From positions 1-64,000 of the forward strand of contig PIUA01000026.1 of assembly GCA_017577405.1 (NCBI GenBank): DNA of 64,000 nt, in the 5' to 3' direction. This document shows, in pieces, positions 8,483 to 16,742 of this stretch. The first letter of the stretch is position 1; each line of letters begins with the position of its first letter. A program made the translations under genes and the position numbers. The notes under the pieces are model-generated. The model had not been told where the DNA came from, did no database searches, and saw only the letters and a list, made by a program, of their open reading frames with translations. This DNA is from Bacillota bacterium (GTDB taxonomy: Bacteria > Bacillota > Limnochordia > Limnochordales > Limnochordaceae).

Positions 8483-9628
8483 GTGCGCAGTTGGGCGAGA
8501 GCCGTCGTCTTCTTCGCCGTCCTGGGCCTGTTGGCAAGCCCCGTGGGCGCTCAGGAGCCCATTCGGATCGGCGTCAACTTTGAGATGACGGGCGCCACGG
8601 CCGCTTACGGGCAGATGGGCTGGGAAGGGATCCAGACCATTCGGAGCATGGGGTACGACACGGTCCTGGGTCGACCTGTCGAGGTGATCCTGGTCGACAA
8701 CAAGAGTGACCGGGTGGAGGCGGCCAACGCGACCACCCGCCTCATTAACCAAGGTGTGGTGGCCATCATCGGCACCATGACCAGCGGTAACGCCCTGGCG
8801 GCCGGACCCATCGCGGAGCAGGCCGGCATCCCCATCATCGGTCCCTCCACCACCAACCCCCTCGTCACCCAGGGGCGGACCCACGTCTTCCGGGCCTGCT
8901 TCACCGACAACTACCAGGCAGAGATCGCCGCGCAGTTCGCCTACGAGAACCTGGGCGCCCGGCGGGTGGCGGTCATCTCCGACATCGCCCAGGACTACAC
9001 GGTCGCCCTGGGCCAGTACTTCACCCAAGCCTTCGAGCGCCTGGGCGGTCAGGTGGTGGTCACCACGTACGTCCGGACCGGTGACCAGGACTTCACCGCC
9101 CAGTTGACGGCGGTGGCCAACGCCAACCCCGACCTGCTCTACGTGCCCAACTACTACACCGAGAACGCGCTCATCGCCCGGCAGGCCCGGGAGCTGGGCT
9201 TGACCCAGCCCATTCTCTCGGGCGACGGCGCGGACGCCCCCGAGCTCCTCGAGATCGGCGGCGAGGCGGTGGAGGGCCTGATGCACACCGCCTTCTGGCA
9301 CGAGGAGGCGGCCGTGACCGACCTGGGGCGCCAGTACATTGAGACCTACCGGCGTCTCTACAACAAGGAGCCCAACTCCTTCGGAGGTCTCGCGGCCGAC
9401 GCCTACCTGATGGTCCTCCACGCCATCGAGCAGGCGGGCAGCCCCGACCCGGCGGCCATCCGGGACCAGCTGGAGGCGATCCACGGCCTGGAGGTGGTGA
9501 CCGGGCCCGTCATCATCGAAAACGGTGACGCCATCAAGCCTGTGGTCATCCGGCGGGTGGAGGGCGGCGAGTTCCGGTACATGACCACCGTCTACCCGCC
9601 TGAATTGCAGGCACTGGCCAGCCAGTAA
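8483..9628 (+). CDS. livK: Branched-chain amino acid-type ABC transporter, substrate-binding protein
   Basis: A 381-residue type I periplasmic binding protein of the LivK/Peripla_BP_6 family. A Sec signal peptide of about 23 residues ends at Val-Gly-Ala and the mature protein begins IRIGVNFEMTGATAAYG, the usual first strand of the fold. There is no lipobox cysteine. It leads a complete livKHMGF operon, so the likely substrates are branched-chain or other hydrophobic amino acids, but family members also bind amides and aromatic acids. GTG start behind GAGGAGGG. A strong hairpin follows the stop codon. Confidence 0.92.
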   Translation: MRSWARAVVFFAVLGLLASPVGAQEPIRIGVNFEMTGATAAYGQMGWEGIQTIRSMGYDTVLGRPVEVILVDNKSDRVEAANATTRLINQGVVAIIGTMTSGNALAAGPIAEQAGIPIIGPSTTNPLVTQGRTHVFRACFTDNYQAEIAAQFAYENLGARRVAVISDIAQDYTVALGQYFTQAFERLGGQVVVTTYVRTGDQDFTAQLTAVANANPDLLYVPNYYTENALIARQARELGLTQPILSGDGADAPELLEIGGEAVEGLMHTAFWHEEAAVTDLGRQYIETYRRLYNKEPNSFGGLAADAYLMVLHAIEQAGSPDPAAIRDQLEAIHGLEVVTGPVIIENGDAIKPVVIRRVEGGEFRYMTTVYPPELQALASQ

Positions 9629-9646
9629 ACCCAGGAAACAGGGATT

Positions 9647-9676
9647 GGTGGCCGGGGAGGAACCTCCCCGGCCACC
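9647..9676 (+). promoter_or_regulatory. Intercistronic hairpin between livK and livH
   Basis: A perfect 14-bp inverted repeat with a 2-base loop (arms 9647-9660 and 9663-9676) starts 18 bases past the livK stop. No T-run follows, so it is unlikely to be a full terminator; such hairpins commonly protect the upstream transcript or cause partial termination, keeping binding protein in excess over permease. Confidence 0.7.
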
Positions 9677-9722
9677 GGCCACCCTCCAGGCGGGGACCAA
9701 CGGTGCAGAAGGCGGGTCGGAG

Positions 9723-10616
9723 ATGAGTTTTCAGACCTTCGTTCAGCAGTTCTTCAACGGGGTCTCCCTCGGGAGCCTCTACGCCCTGATCGCCATCGGC
9801 TACACCATGGTCTACGGCATCCTCCGGCTGATCAACTTTGCCCACGGGGACGTCTTCATGGTGGGCGCCTACCTCTTCTTTTACCTGGTAGCGCTCTTCC
9901 ATCTCCCCTGGTACCTCGCCCTGGCAGGGGCCATGCTCCTGGCCGCCGGCGTGGGCATGCTGATCGACCGGGCCGCTTACCGTCCGGTGCGGGAAGCGCC
10001 GCGCATTTCGGCCCTCATCACCGCGGTGGGCGTCGCCTTTCTCTTGGAGAACGGGGCGATTGTCGCCCTGGGCGCCCGCCCCAAGGCCTTCCCCCGGCCG
10101 GCGGTGATGACCCAAGTCTACCAGATCAGCGGGGCCAACGTCTTGGGCGTCAGCTTCTGGGTGCCCGTCCTGGCCCTGGTCCTGCTGGCGCTCCTGCTCC
10201 TTTTGGTTTACCGGACCAAGGTGGGCATGGCCATGCGGGCGGTGGCCACCGACATGGAGGCCACCCGGCTCATGGGCGTGGACGTGGACCGGGTCATCTC
10301 GTATACCTTCGCCGTGGGCTCGGCCCTGGCCGCCGCGGGCGGCATCATGTGGGCCTTCAAGTACCCCCAGATCCAGCCCCTGATGGGCGTCTATCCGGGC
10401 TGGAAGGCCTTCACCGCGGCCGTTGTCGGCGGGATCGGCAGCATTGCCGGCGCCACCCTGGGGGGGTTCCTCATCGGCATGGTGGAGATCCTCTTCGTCG
10501 CCTTCTTCCCCATGCACTCCGGCTACCGGGACGCGGTCATCTTTGCGCTCTTGATCCTGTTCTTGCTGGTACGTCCCACGGGCATTCTGGGCGCGCCCTT
10601 GAAGGAGAAAGTGTGA
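9723..10616 (+). CDS. livH: Branched-chain amino acid ABC transporter permease LivH
   Basis: A 297-residue inner-membrane permease with about eight hydrophobic segments. The LivH N-terminal signature (GVSLGSLYALIAIGYTMVYG, then LINFAHGD) and the C-terminal motif KAFTAAVVGGIGSIAGA, which contacts the ATPase, are clear. The frame is open from 9645, but the extra 26 residues are hydrophilic and cross the intercistronic hairpin region; ATG 9723 gives the normal family start. It pairs with LivM, starting two bases after its stop. Confidence 0.93.
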   Translation: MSFQTFVQQFFNGVSLGSLYALIAIGYTMVYGILRLINFAHGDVFMVGAYLFFYLVALFHLPWYLALAGAMLLAAGVGMLIDRAAYRPVREAPRISALITAVGVAFLLENGAIVALGARPKAFPRPAVMTQVYQISGANVLGVSFWVPVLALVLLALLLLLVYRTKVGMAMRAVATDMEATRLMGVDVDRVISYTFAVGSALAAAGGIMWAFKYPQIQPLMGVYPGWKAFTAAVVGGIGSIAGATLGGFLIGMVEILFVAFFPMHSGYRDAVIFALLILFLLVRPTGILGAPLKEKV

Positions 10617-10617
10617 G

Positions 10618-11682
10618 ATGCGTGGTCGCCTTGAGACGTTCTTAACCCTGGCCGTCCTCGGGCTCTTCGCCCTCTTCATTGCGTGGGCCGAGGGCAACCT
10701 CAACCCCTACTACCAGCGGATCCTCAACACCGCCTTCGTCTACGTGGTGGCGGCCGTGGGGTACAACCTGGTCAACGGGATCGCCGGCCAGTTCTCTTTG
10801 GGGCCCAACGCCTTCATGGCCCTGGGCGGGTACACGGCCGCCCTCCTCATGCTGCCCCTCACCCAGAAGCAGATGGTTTGGTTCCTTCAGCCTCTGGTCT
10901 GGCCCTTCAACGCTTTCAGCCTCCCGGGGCACCTTTTCATCGTGGCCTTGCTGGCCGCGGGGCTGGTGGCCGCGCTGGGGGGCCTGCTGGTGGGATACCC
11001 TTCCCTGCGGCTCCGGGGCGATTACCTGGCCATCGCCACCTTCGGCTTCGGCGAGATCATCTTCGTCTTGGCCAACAACCTAATCCCTCTGACCAACGGC
11101 TCTTTGGGGATCAAGGCCATCCCCGAGTACACCAACCTGTGGTGGTCCGGGGGCGCGGCCGTCGCCACCCTCCTCTTGGTCCGGAACCTGGCCTCCTCCA
11201 GCTTCGGCCGGGCCATGCGGGCCATCCGGGAGGATGAGGTGGCGGCGGAGGCGATGGGGATCAACATCTTCCGGACCAAGCTCCTGGCCTTCATCCTCAG
11301 TGCCTTCTTGGGCGGCATCGCCGGGGCCTTGCTGGCCACCTTGATCACCACCATCTCCCCCACCCTTTTCACCTTCACCATGACCTTCAACCTGCTGATC
11401 ATCATCGTCCTCGGCGGGTTGGGCTCCGTGACGGGTTCGGCGGTGACCGCGCTCATCTTCGCCTTCCTCCAGGAAGGCCTCCGCTTCTTGGAGGCGCCCA
11501 CCCGGATCGGGCCCTGGCTGGTGCCGGGGATCCCGGGCATGCGGATGGTGGTCTTCTCGTTGCTTCTGGTCTTCCTGATGATCTTCTACCGGCGGGGCCT
11601 CTTCGGCCGCAGCGAGCTCTCGTGGGACCTGCTCCTCCGCCGGCTGCCAGGAAGGAGGCAGAGCCGTGCACCTCACCTCTAA
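10618..11682 (+). CDS. livM: Branched-chain amino acid ABC transporter permease LivM
   Basis: A 354-residue permease of the LivM family, with about ten hydrophobic segments. Family motifs include YNLVNGIAGQFSLG, GDYLAIATFGFGEI and the coupling region RAIREDEVAAEAMGIN, plus GGLGSVTGS. The ATG lies one base past the livH stop, with its ribosome site (AAGGAG) inside livH. It forms the membrane channel together with LivH. Its 3' end overlaps livG by 17 bases. Confidence 0.93.
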   Translation: MRGRLETFLTLAVLGLFALFIAWAEGNLNPYYQRILNTAFVYVVAAVGYNLVNGIAGQFSLGPNAFMALGGYTAALLMLPLTQKQMVWFLQPLVWPFNAFSLPGHLFIVALLAAGLVAALGGLLVGYPSLRLRGDYLAIATFGFGEIIFVLANNLIPLTNGSLGIKAIPEYTNLWWSGGAAVATLLLVRNLASSSFGRAMRAIREDEVAAEAMGINIFRTKLLAFILSAFLGGIAGALLATLITTISPTLFTFTMTFNLLIIIVLGGLGSVTGSAVTALIFAFLQEGLRFLEAPTRIGPWLVPGIPGMRMVVFSLLLVFLMIFYRRGLFGRSELSWDLLLRRLPGRRQSRAPHL

Positions 11683-12544
11683 GCCGCGCCATTCCTCCGA
11701 GCCCGCCGTCCCGGTGGCGGCCAGCACCGATCCCTGGCCTGGCCCGCTGCAGGCCTCCGCCGAGGCGCCTGCCCAGCCGCTTCTCAAGCTGGAAGGGGTG
11801 AGCATGACCTTCGGCGGGCTGCGGGCGGTGAACGACGTCAGCCTCAGCCTCCGCCAGGGCGAGCTGGTGGGGCTGATCGGACCCAACGGCGCGGGCAAGA
11901 CCACCGTCTTCAACATGATCACCGGCCACTACAAGCCCACCCGGGGCCGCATCTGGTTTGCCGGCCAGGAGATCACAGGGCTCGCCCCCAACCGGATCAC
12001 CGCCCTGGGGATCGCCCGCACCTTCCAGAACATCCGCCTTTTCAAGGGGATGACGGTGCTGGAGAACGTGCTGGTGGCCCATCACGTGCGGCTCCAAGCC
12101 TCCTTGTGGAGCGCCCTCTTCCGGCTCCCGGCCTACACCCGGGAGGAGGAGGCGATGCGCCAGCAGGCCATGGAACTCCTCCGGGAGGTGGGCCTGGAGG
12201 GCTTCGCCGACGCGGAAGCCTCCAGCCTCCCCTACGGTCTCCAGCGCCGCCTGGAGATCGCCCGGGCCCTGGCCACCCGGCCCCGCTTGCTCCTCTTGGA
12301 TGAGCCGGCCGCCGGCATGAACCCCGAGGAGACCCGGGATTTGACGGCCTTCATCGGGCGCATCCGGGAGCGCTTCGGGCTCACCATCCTCCTCATCGAA
12401 CACGACATGAAGCTGGTCATGGGTATCTGCGAGCGGATCCACGTGCTGGACCACGGCGTCACCATCGCGGAGGGAAGTCCCGAAGCGATCCGCACCCACC
12501 CGCGGGTGATCGAAGCCTATCTGGGGGAGGACGAAGAGGCATGA
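11666..12544 (+). CDS. livG: Branched-chain amino acid ABC transporter ATPase LivG
   Basis: A 292-residue ABC ATPase. Walker A GPNGAGKTT, signature LPYGLQRRLEIARAL, Walker B LLLLDEPAAGMN and the switch His (LIEHDMK) are present. It carries an unusual Pro/Ala-rich N-terminal extension of about 38 residues before the ATPase fold. GTG start after GGAAGGAGG, within the end of livM, implies translational coupling. LivG and LivF form the heterodimeric motor. Confidence 0.93.
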   Translation: MHLTSKPRHSSEPAVPVAASTDPWPGPLQASAEAPAQPLLKLEGVSMTFGGLRAVNDVSLSLRQGELVGLIGPNGAGKTTVFNMITGHYKPTRGRIWFAGQEITGLAPNRITALGIARTFQNIRLFKGMTVLENVLVAHHVRLQASLWSALFRLPAYTREEEAMRQQAMELLREVGLEGFADAEASSLPYGLQRRLEIARALATRPRLLLLDEPAAGMNPEETRDLTAFIGRIRERFGLTILLIEHDMKLVMGICERIHVLDHGVTIAEGSPEAIRTHPRVIEAYLGEDEEA

Positions 12545-13308
12545 GGAACGGCCACGTCACCGCACCATTGGCTGAACCGGCCTCCGAGACGGGCGCGCCC
12601 CTGCTGGAGCTGGAGAACGTCCACGTCTCCTACGGGGCGATCCACGCCCTGAAAGGGGTCTCCCTCCGGGTCGCGCCGGGCCAGATCGTCACCCTGATCG
12701 GCGCCAACGGCGCCGGCAAGTCCACCACCCTCCGGGCCATCACCGGGCTGGTCCGTCCCCGTGCGGGCGCCATCCGGCTCCGGGGCCAGGAGATCGGGGG
12801 CCTCAAGCCCCACCGCATTGTCCAGCTGGGGGTGGCCATGGCGCCCGAAGGCCGGCGCATCTTCCCCAATCTGACCGTCGCGGAGAACCTGATGATGGGG
12901 GCGTACCACCGCACGGACGCCGCCCGCATTGCGGCCGATTTGGACCGGGTCTACCGGCTCTTCCCCCGTCTGTACGAGCGGCGCCGCCAAAGCGGCGGGA
13001 CCCTTTCGGGCGGGGAGCAGCAGATGCTGGCGGTGGGACGGGCCCTCATGAGCAACCCCAGGATCCTCTGCCTGGACGAACCCTCCCTCGGCCTCGCGCC
13101 CGCCCTCCGGCAGGAAGTCTTCCGGGCCCTGGCCCAGCTCCACCAAGAGGGGTGCACCCTCCTTCTGGTGGAGCAGAACGCCCGGGCCGCCTTGAAGCTG
13201 GCCCAGTACGCCTATGTGCTTGAGACGGGCCGGGTGGTGCTGGAAGGCCCCGCCCACGAGCTGGCCGAGGATCCCCAGGTCCGCCGCGCCTACCTGGGAG
13301 AGGGCTGA
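12541..13308 (+). CDS. livF: Branched-chain amino acid ABC transporter ATPase LivF
   Basis: A 255-residue ABC ATPase of the LivF type: Walker A GANGAGKST, signature TLSGGEQQMLAVGRALM, Walker B ILCLDEPSLGLAP, and the switch region LLVEQNAR. Its ATG overlaps the livG stop as ATGA. Last gene of the liv operon; a strong terminator follows within 30 bases. Confidence 0.93.
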   Translation: MRNGHVTAPLAEPASETGAPLLELENVHVSYGAIHALKGVSLRVAPGQIVTLIGANGAGKSTTLRAITGLVRPRAGAIRLRGQEIGGLKPHRIVQLGVAMAPEGRRIFPNLTVAENLMMGAYHRTDAARIAADLDRVYRLFPRLYERRRQSGGTLSGGEQQMLAVGRALMSNPRILCLDEPSLGLAPALRQEVFRALAQLHQEGCTLLLVEQNARAALKLAQYAYVLETGRVVLEGPAHELAEDPQVRRAYLGEG

Positions 13309-13335
13309 CCCCAGCCCCGGCCTCCAGGCAAGGTG

Positions 13336-13373
13336 CCCGCGGGCGCCGGCGCCCGCGGGGTCTTGGTCTTCTG
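13336..13373 (+). terminator. Terminator of the liv operon
   Basis: A 24-base perfect palindrome (13336-13359), which can fold as a 10-bp stem with a CCGG loop, is followed by a T-rich tail (GTCTTGGTCTTCT). It lies 28 bases after the livF stop. Confidence 0.75.
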
Positions 13374-13417
13374 GGCCTACACCCCCGGCGGCCTTCCATC
13401 TCGCCTCAAGATCCCAG

Positions 13418-14338
13418 CTAGCTGCTCGCACCCGGGATGCAGATGATCTGGCCCACCCGGAGGTTGTCGGGGTCGGTGATGAGGGGGTTGGCCTCCAGGA
13501 TGGCGTCCACGGTGGTGTTGAACCGGTTGGCCAGGCTGAAGAGGGTATCCCCGGAACGGATGGTGTAGAGGGTTCCCCCGGGGCACTCGGGTCCGGGCGG
13601 CTCGGTGGGGATGCAGATCTCCTGCCCGATCCGCAGCGCGTCGGGATCGACCCCAGGATTGGCGTCAATCAGCTCATCGACGGTCACACCAAAGCGCTGG
13701 GCCAGGGAGAAGAAGGTATCGCCGGCGCGGATGGTGTACAGGAACCCGCCCTCGCAGCCCGGGGGAGCCACGCCGGGGATGCAGATCTGTTGGCCGATCT
13801 GGAGGCGATCGGGATCCACCCCTGGGTTGGCGGCGATCAATTGGTCGACGGTCACGCCGAACCGCTGGGCCAGGGAGAAGAAGGTGTCGCCCTGCCGGAT
13901 GGTGTAGAGGGTCCCGCCTTGGCAGGTCGGGGGGGCCACACCCGGGATGCAGATCTGCTGGCCGATCTGGAGGCGATCGGGATCCACCCCTGGGTTGGCG
14001 GCGATCAGCTGGTCGACGGTGACGCCGAACCGCTGGGCCAGGCGGAAGAAGGTATCCCCCTGCCGGATGGTGTAGAGGGTCCCGCCTTGGCAGGTCGGGG
14101 GGGCTACACCCGGGATGCAGATGCGCTGGCCGACCTGGAGGCGATCGGGATTGGTGATCTGGGGATTGGCCCGGATCAGGGCGTCCAGAGAGACGTTAAA
14201 CCGCTGAGCAATGCGGAACAAGGTGTCCCCAGACCGGACGGTGTAGAGCTGCCCGCCGGGACAGGAGGGGACCTGCTGGGTGCCAAACCCTGAGGCCAGC
14301 CGTTCCTGCATCCAGCTGGTCTTGCCCAGGTCTGTCAC
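13418..14338 (-). CDS. LysM repeat protein with five Cys-bracketed LysM domains
   Basis: A protein of about 306 residues made almost entirely of five LysM domains (each beginning LYTIRxGDTFF or similar and ending with ICIP). LysM domains bind N-acetylglucosamine-containing glycans such as peptidoglycan. Each unit is framed by cysteines (CxGG before, ICIP after), a pattern known in spore and cell-wall LysM proteins of Firmicutes. No catalytic domain and no clear signal peptide are present; the N-terminus is about 25 polar residues. Units 2-4 are nearly identical with a 56-residue period. The GTG at 14338 follows a GAGAGGGTGATC site; a GTG at 14368 is an alternative start. Spore-coat or wall localisation is an inference. 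Confidence 0.8.
   Translation of the reverse strand: MTDLGKTSWMQERLASGFGTQQVPSCPGGQLYTVRSGDTLFRIAQRFNVSLDALIRANPQITNPDRLQVGQRICIPGVAPPTCQGGTLYTIRQGDTFFRLAQRFGVTVDQLIAANPGVDPDRLQIGQQICIPGVAPPTCQGGTLYTIRQGDTFFSLAQRFGVTVDQLIAANPGVDPDRLQIGQQICIPGVAPPGCEGGFLYTIRAGDTFFSLAQRFGVTVDELIDANPGVDPDALRIGQEICIPTEPPGPECPGGTLYTIRSGDTLFSLANRFNTTVDAILEANPLITDPDNLRVGQIICIPGASS
13575..14110 (-). repeat. 168-bp coding tandem repeat inside the LysM gene
   Basis: The stretch encoding LysM units 2-4 repeats at the nucleotide level with a period of 168 bp (the same 10-base word occurs at 13903 and 14071). Long identical runs between neighbouring units imply recent duplication or gene conversion. Confidence 0.7.
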
Positions 14339-14667
14339 GTTGATCACCCTCTCGAGGATAACGTTCACCCCGCAGGAACAGGCCCTGGCATCGAGCCCGT
14401 CCCCACGGCCGATGCCATCCTACGCTCGCCTAGGTCTGGAGGAACCGGGACTGGAGCACCGTGCACCTCCGGCACTCCCTCCTCCCCAAGCCCTGGTGCT
14501 CCTCTCCCGGTCCCCCGGCCCGGCCGGGCCATCCTGGGGCCTGAGGCCCAGCCTATCCCAGGGCCGGCCTCGCCGGTATGGGCCAGGGAGTTGGTCTGGA
14601 GAGCCCGAATGGAGAGAGGAGCGGGATGGTTGTTTCCGGCCTTGGTGCTCCATGGGAGGGTGAGCCG
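14339..14667. other. 329-bp intergenic region without a recognisable gene
   Basis: It separates the divergent LysM and DUF123 genes and must hold both promoters. The open frames in it show no family resemblance, and I could not identify a convincing promoter or operator. Confidence 0.4.
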
Positions 14668-15246
14668 ATGGAAGGTGGCTCCGGGACCGCTGGGAACCTT
14701 CCTCGGGGAAGGGGTCTACGGCCCGGTCGGGGCACCCCGCCTCCTGGCCCGTACCCTTGGGGCCAGAGGATGGGCCTGCCGGCCAGAGGAGTGTATGTGG
14801 TGTGGTTGTGGCTCCCCCACGGGTGCCATCTCCCCGTGCCTCCGCCCGGCCTGTGGCTTCCCGCCGGGCTCTACGCGTACACCGGCTCGGCGCAGCGGGC
14901 CCTCCCCGCCCGCCTGGGCCGGCACCTGGCCGGCGGTTCGGCCCGGCACTGGCATGTCGACTACCTGCGGGCCGAGGCCCAGGTGGTGGGCGCGGACGTC
15001 TGGCCGGAGGCCCCGCGTGAGGCGGAGTGCGAGCTGGCCGCCCGCCTGGCGGCCAGCCTCCCCGGCGCCTTCCGCCCTCCCCGGTTCGGCGCCAGTGACT
15101 GCCGCTGCCCCGGCCACCTGGTCGGCTGGGGGCCCAAGGGGGGCCGGGTGGCCGCCTACGAGGCGCCTGAGAGGCTCCATCCAGAGCTCCGGCCGGTGCT
15201 TCGGTCGTCCCCCCGGCCGTGGCAGGAGAGGAGGTCCACCCGATGA
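14668..15246 (+). CDS. DUF123 (GIY-YIG-like) nuclease family protein
   Basis: A product of about 192 residues; the last 150 match the DUF123 family, a compact GIY-YIG-related domain: GVYVVWLWLP, then GLYAYTGSAQRALPARLGRHL, then HWHVDYL and the Cys/His cluster SDCRCPGHLVGWG. Family members are proposed nucleases, but their substrate is not established. The ATG at 14668 follows GGGAGGGTGAG; it adds a Gly/Pro-rich lead of about 34 residues before the domain, and the ATG at 14770 is an alternative that starts directly at the domain. Its stop overlaps the aroQ start (ATGA). Confidence 0.75.
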   Translation: MEGGSGTAGNLPRGRGLRPGRGTPPPGPYPWGQRMGLPARGVYVVWLWLPHGCHLPVPPPGLWLPAGLYAYTGSAQRALPARLGRHLAGGSARHWHVDYLRAEAQVVGADVWPEAPREAECELAARLAASLPGAFRPPRFGASDCRCPGHLVGWGPKGGRVAAYEAPERLHPELRPVLRSSPRPWQERRSTR

Positions 15247-15695
15247 ACGAGCGGATTCTGGTGATCCACGGCCCCAACCTGGGCCGCCTGGGACGGCGGG
15301 AGCCGGCCATCTACGGCCGGGAGACCCTGGCCGACATCGAGCGCCGGCTCGAGGCCCGGGCCCAGCGCCTGGGGTGCCAGGTGGAGTCGTTCCAGTCCAA
15401 CCACGAAGGAGCCCTCATCGACCGGATCGAGGCGGCGGAGACGACCCACCATGGCATCATCCTCAACCCGGGCGCGTACGGCCACACCAGCATCGCCCTG
15501 CGGGACTGCCTGAGCGGGTCGCCGTTGCCGGTGATCGAGGTGCATCTCACCAATGTCCACGCCCGGGAGCCCTTCCGGCACCGCCTCCTGACCGCCGGAG
15601 CCGCGCTGGGCTTGGTGGCGGGCCTGGGTCCTTTGGGGTATGAGCTGGCCCTGGAAGGGCTGGTCGCCCACCTGCGAAGCCGCCATGGGACCTGA
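15243..15695 (+). CDS. aroQ: Type II 3-dehydroquinate dehydratase
   Basis: A 150-residue cytosolic enzyme of the shikimate pathway, converting 3-dehydroquinate to 3-dehydroshikimate by a trans elimination; it assembles as a dodecamer in the family. The active-site landmarks are visible: GPNLGRLGRREPAIYG with catalytic Tyr at residue 24, the NPGAYGHTS motif, and EVHLTNVHAREPFR with the catalytic His. The ATG follows GGAGAGGAGG and overlaps the upstream DUF123 gene; the downstream CPBP protease gene overlaps its end by 11 bases. Confidence 0.95.
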   Translation: MNERILVIHGPNLGRLGRREPAIYGRETLADIERRLEARAQRLGCQVESFQSNHEGALIDRIEAAETTHHGIILNPGAYGHTSIALRDCLSGSPLPVIEVHLTNVHAREPFRHRLLTAGAALGLVAGLGPLGYELALEGLVAHLRSRHGT

Positions 15696-16656
15696 GCGAG
15701 CCCCCTTCCCCTGCGGCGCCGGCCTGCCCCGGGGCCCGTCGGGCCCGACGGGGCCCCAACCCTCGGGGGCCAGGATCGGGCTCTTCGTCCTCCTCTACGT
15801 GGTGGCCGTCCCCCTGGCCACCGCCGCGGGCGAGGCGGCGGCCCAGAGCCTCTGGCCTCTCCTCGCCCGTTGGCTGGGCGTGCCGCCCTGGTCCGGAACC
15901 CTCCCCGAGACGGTTGGGGGGCCGGTCGGTGGCCAGCCGGGGCTCTTCGCCCTCCGGGGGCTGACGGGCCTGCTGGCTGTGGCGCTCCTCACTGACCTTT
16001 TCCAGCGGGGCCTCTGGAGAGGCGGGCGAGGCCTCCGCCATTTGGGTCTGGCCGGTCCTGGGGCCGGGCGCGAGCTCCTGGTCGGGACGCTCCTGGGTGG
16101 GGGCGTCATGGCCCTGGTGGTTGGCATCCTCTGTCTCGCCGGGTGGGCGACGTGGCCCGCGCCGGCGCCGCCCGAGGCGGTCCCCCGGGGATGGGGGATC
16201 CTCCTCCTGGCGGTGGGGTTCGGCCTCTTCGCCGCCCAAGAGGAGCTCATCGCCCGAGGATTCCTCCTGCAGAGCCTGGCCGCCCGCTGGCCCTTCCCGG
16301 CGGCAGCCGCCGTCCAGGCCGCCTTTTTCGGCCTGGCCCACCTGGCCAACCCCCATGCCGGGGTGGCCTCCACCGCGGGCATCTTTTGCGCCGGCCTCTT
16401 CTTCGCCGCGGCCTACGCCCGCACCGGAAGACTCTGGCTCCCCACGGGCCTCCACATCGGGTGGAACCTGATGGAAGGGCCCATGCTCGGCCTGCCCTTG
16501 AGCGGCCTCCGGACCGCCCGGTTCCTCGAGACCCACCTCACGGGGCCCGTCCTCGCCACCGGGGGGTCCTTCGGCCCCGAGGCGGGCCTGGTCGCGGCCC
16601 TCACCCTGCTCCTGGCAACCTGGTGGCTCGTCGGGCGAGGGCGCCGGGCCCGGTGA
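15685..16656 (+). CDS. CPBP family intramembrane glutamic endopeptidase
   Basis: A 323-residue polytopic membrane protein with about seven hydrophobic segments and the three CPBP (CAAX prenyl protease/Abi) motifs in order: EELIARG near residue 190, FGLAHLAN (motif 2 His) and LHIGWNL (motif 3 His and Asn). Bacterial members are implicated in processing membrane proteins or bacteriocin immunity; the substrate here is unknown. The start at 15685 lies within aroQ, implying coupled translation; its ribosome site is weak. Confidence 0.88.
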   Translation: MGPERAPFPCGAGLPRGPSGPTGPQPSGARIGLFVLLYVVAVPLATAAGEAAAQSLWPLLARWLGVPPWSGTLPETVGGPVGGQPGLFALRGLTGLLAVALLTDLFQRGLWRGGRGLRHLGLAGPGAGRELLVGTLLGGGVMALVVGILCLAGWATWPAPAPPEAVPRGWGILLLAVGFGLFAAQEELIARGFLLQSLAARWPFPAAAAVQAAFFGLAHLANPHAGVASTAGIFCAGLFFAAAYARTGRLWLPTGLHIGWNLMEGPMLGLPLSGLRTARFLETHLTGPVLATGGSFGPEAGLVAALTLLLATWWLVGRGRRAR

Positions 16657-16742
16657 CCCGAGGGAGCGGGCCGGGCCCCTTGACCGGGACCCCCGCCCAG
16701 GCCCTTCGCCGGGAGCCCGTTCCCTTGGTGGAACCTCTCCCC

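Noticed and set aside
13575-14110. Regular repeats resembling a CRISPR array
   Set aside because: The 168-bp period is in frame and encodes LysM domains; there are no unique spacers and no cas genes.
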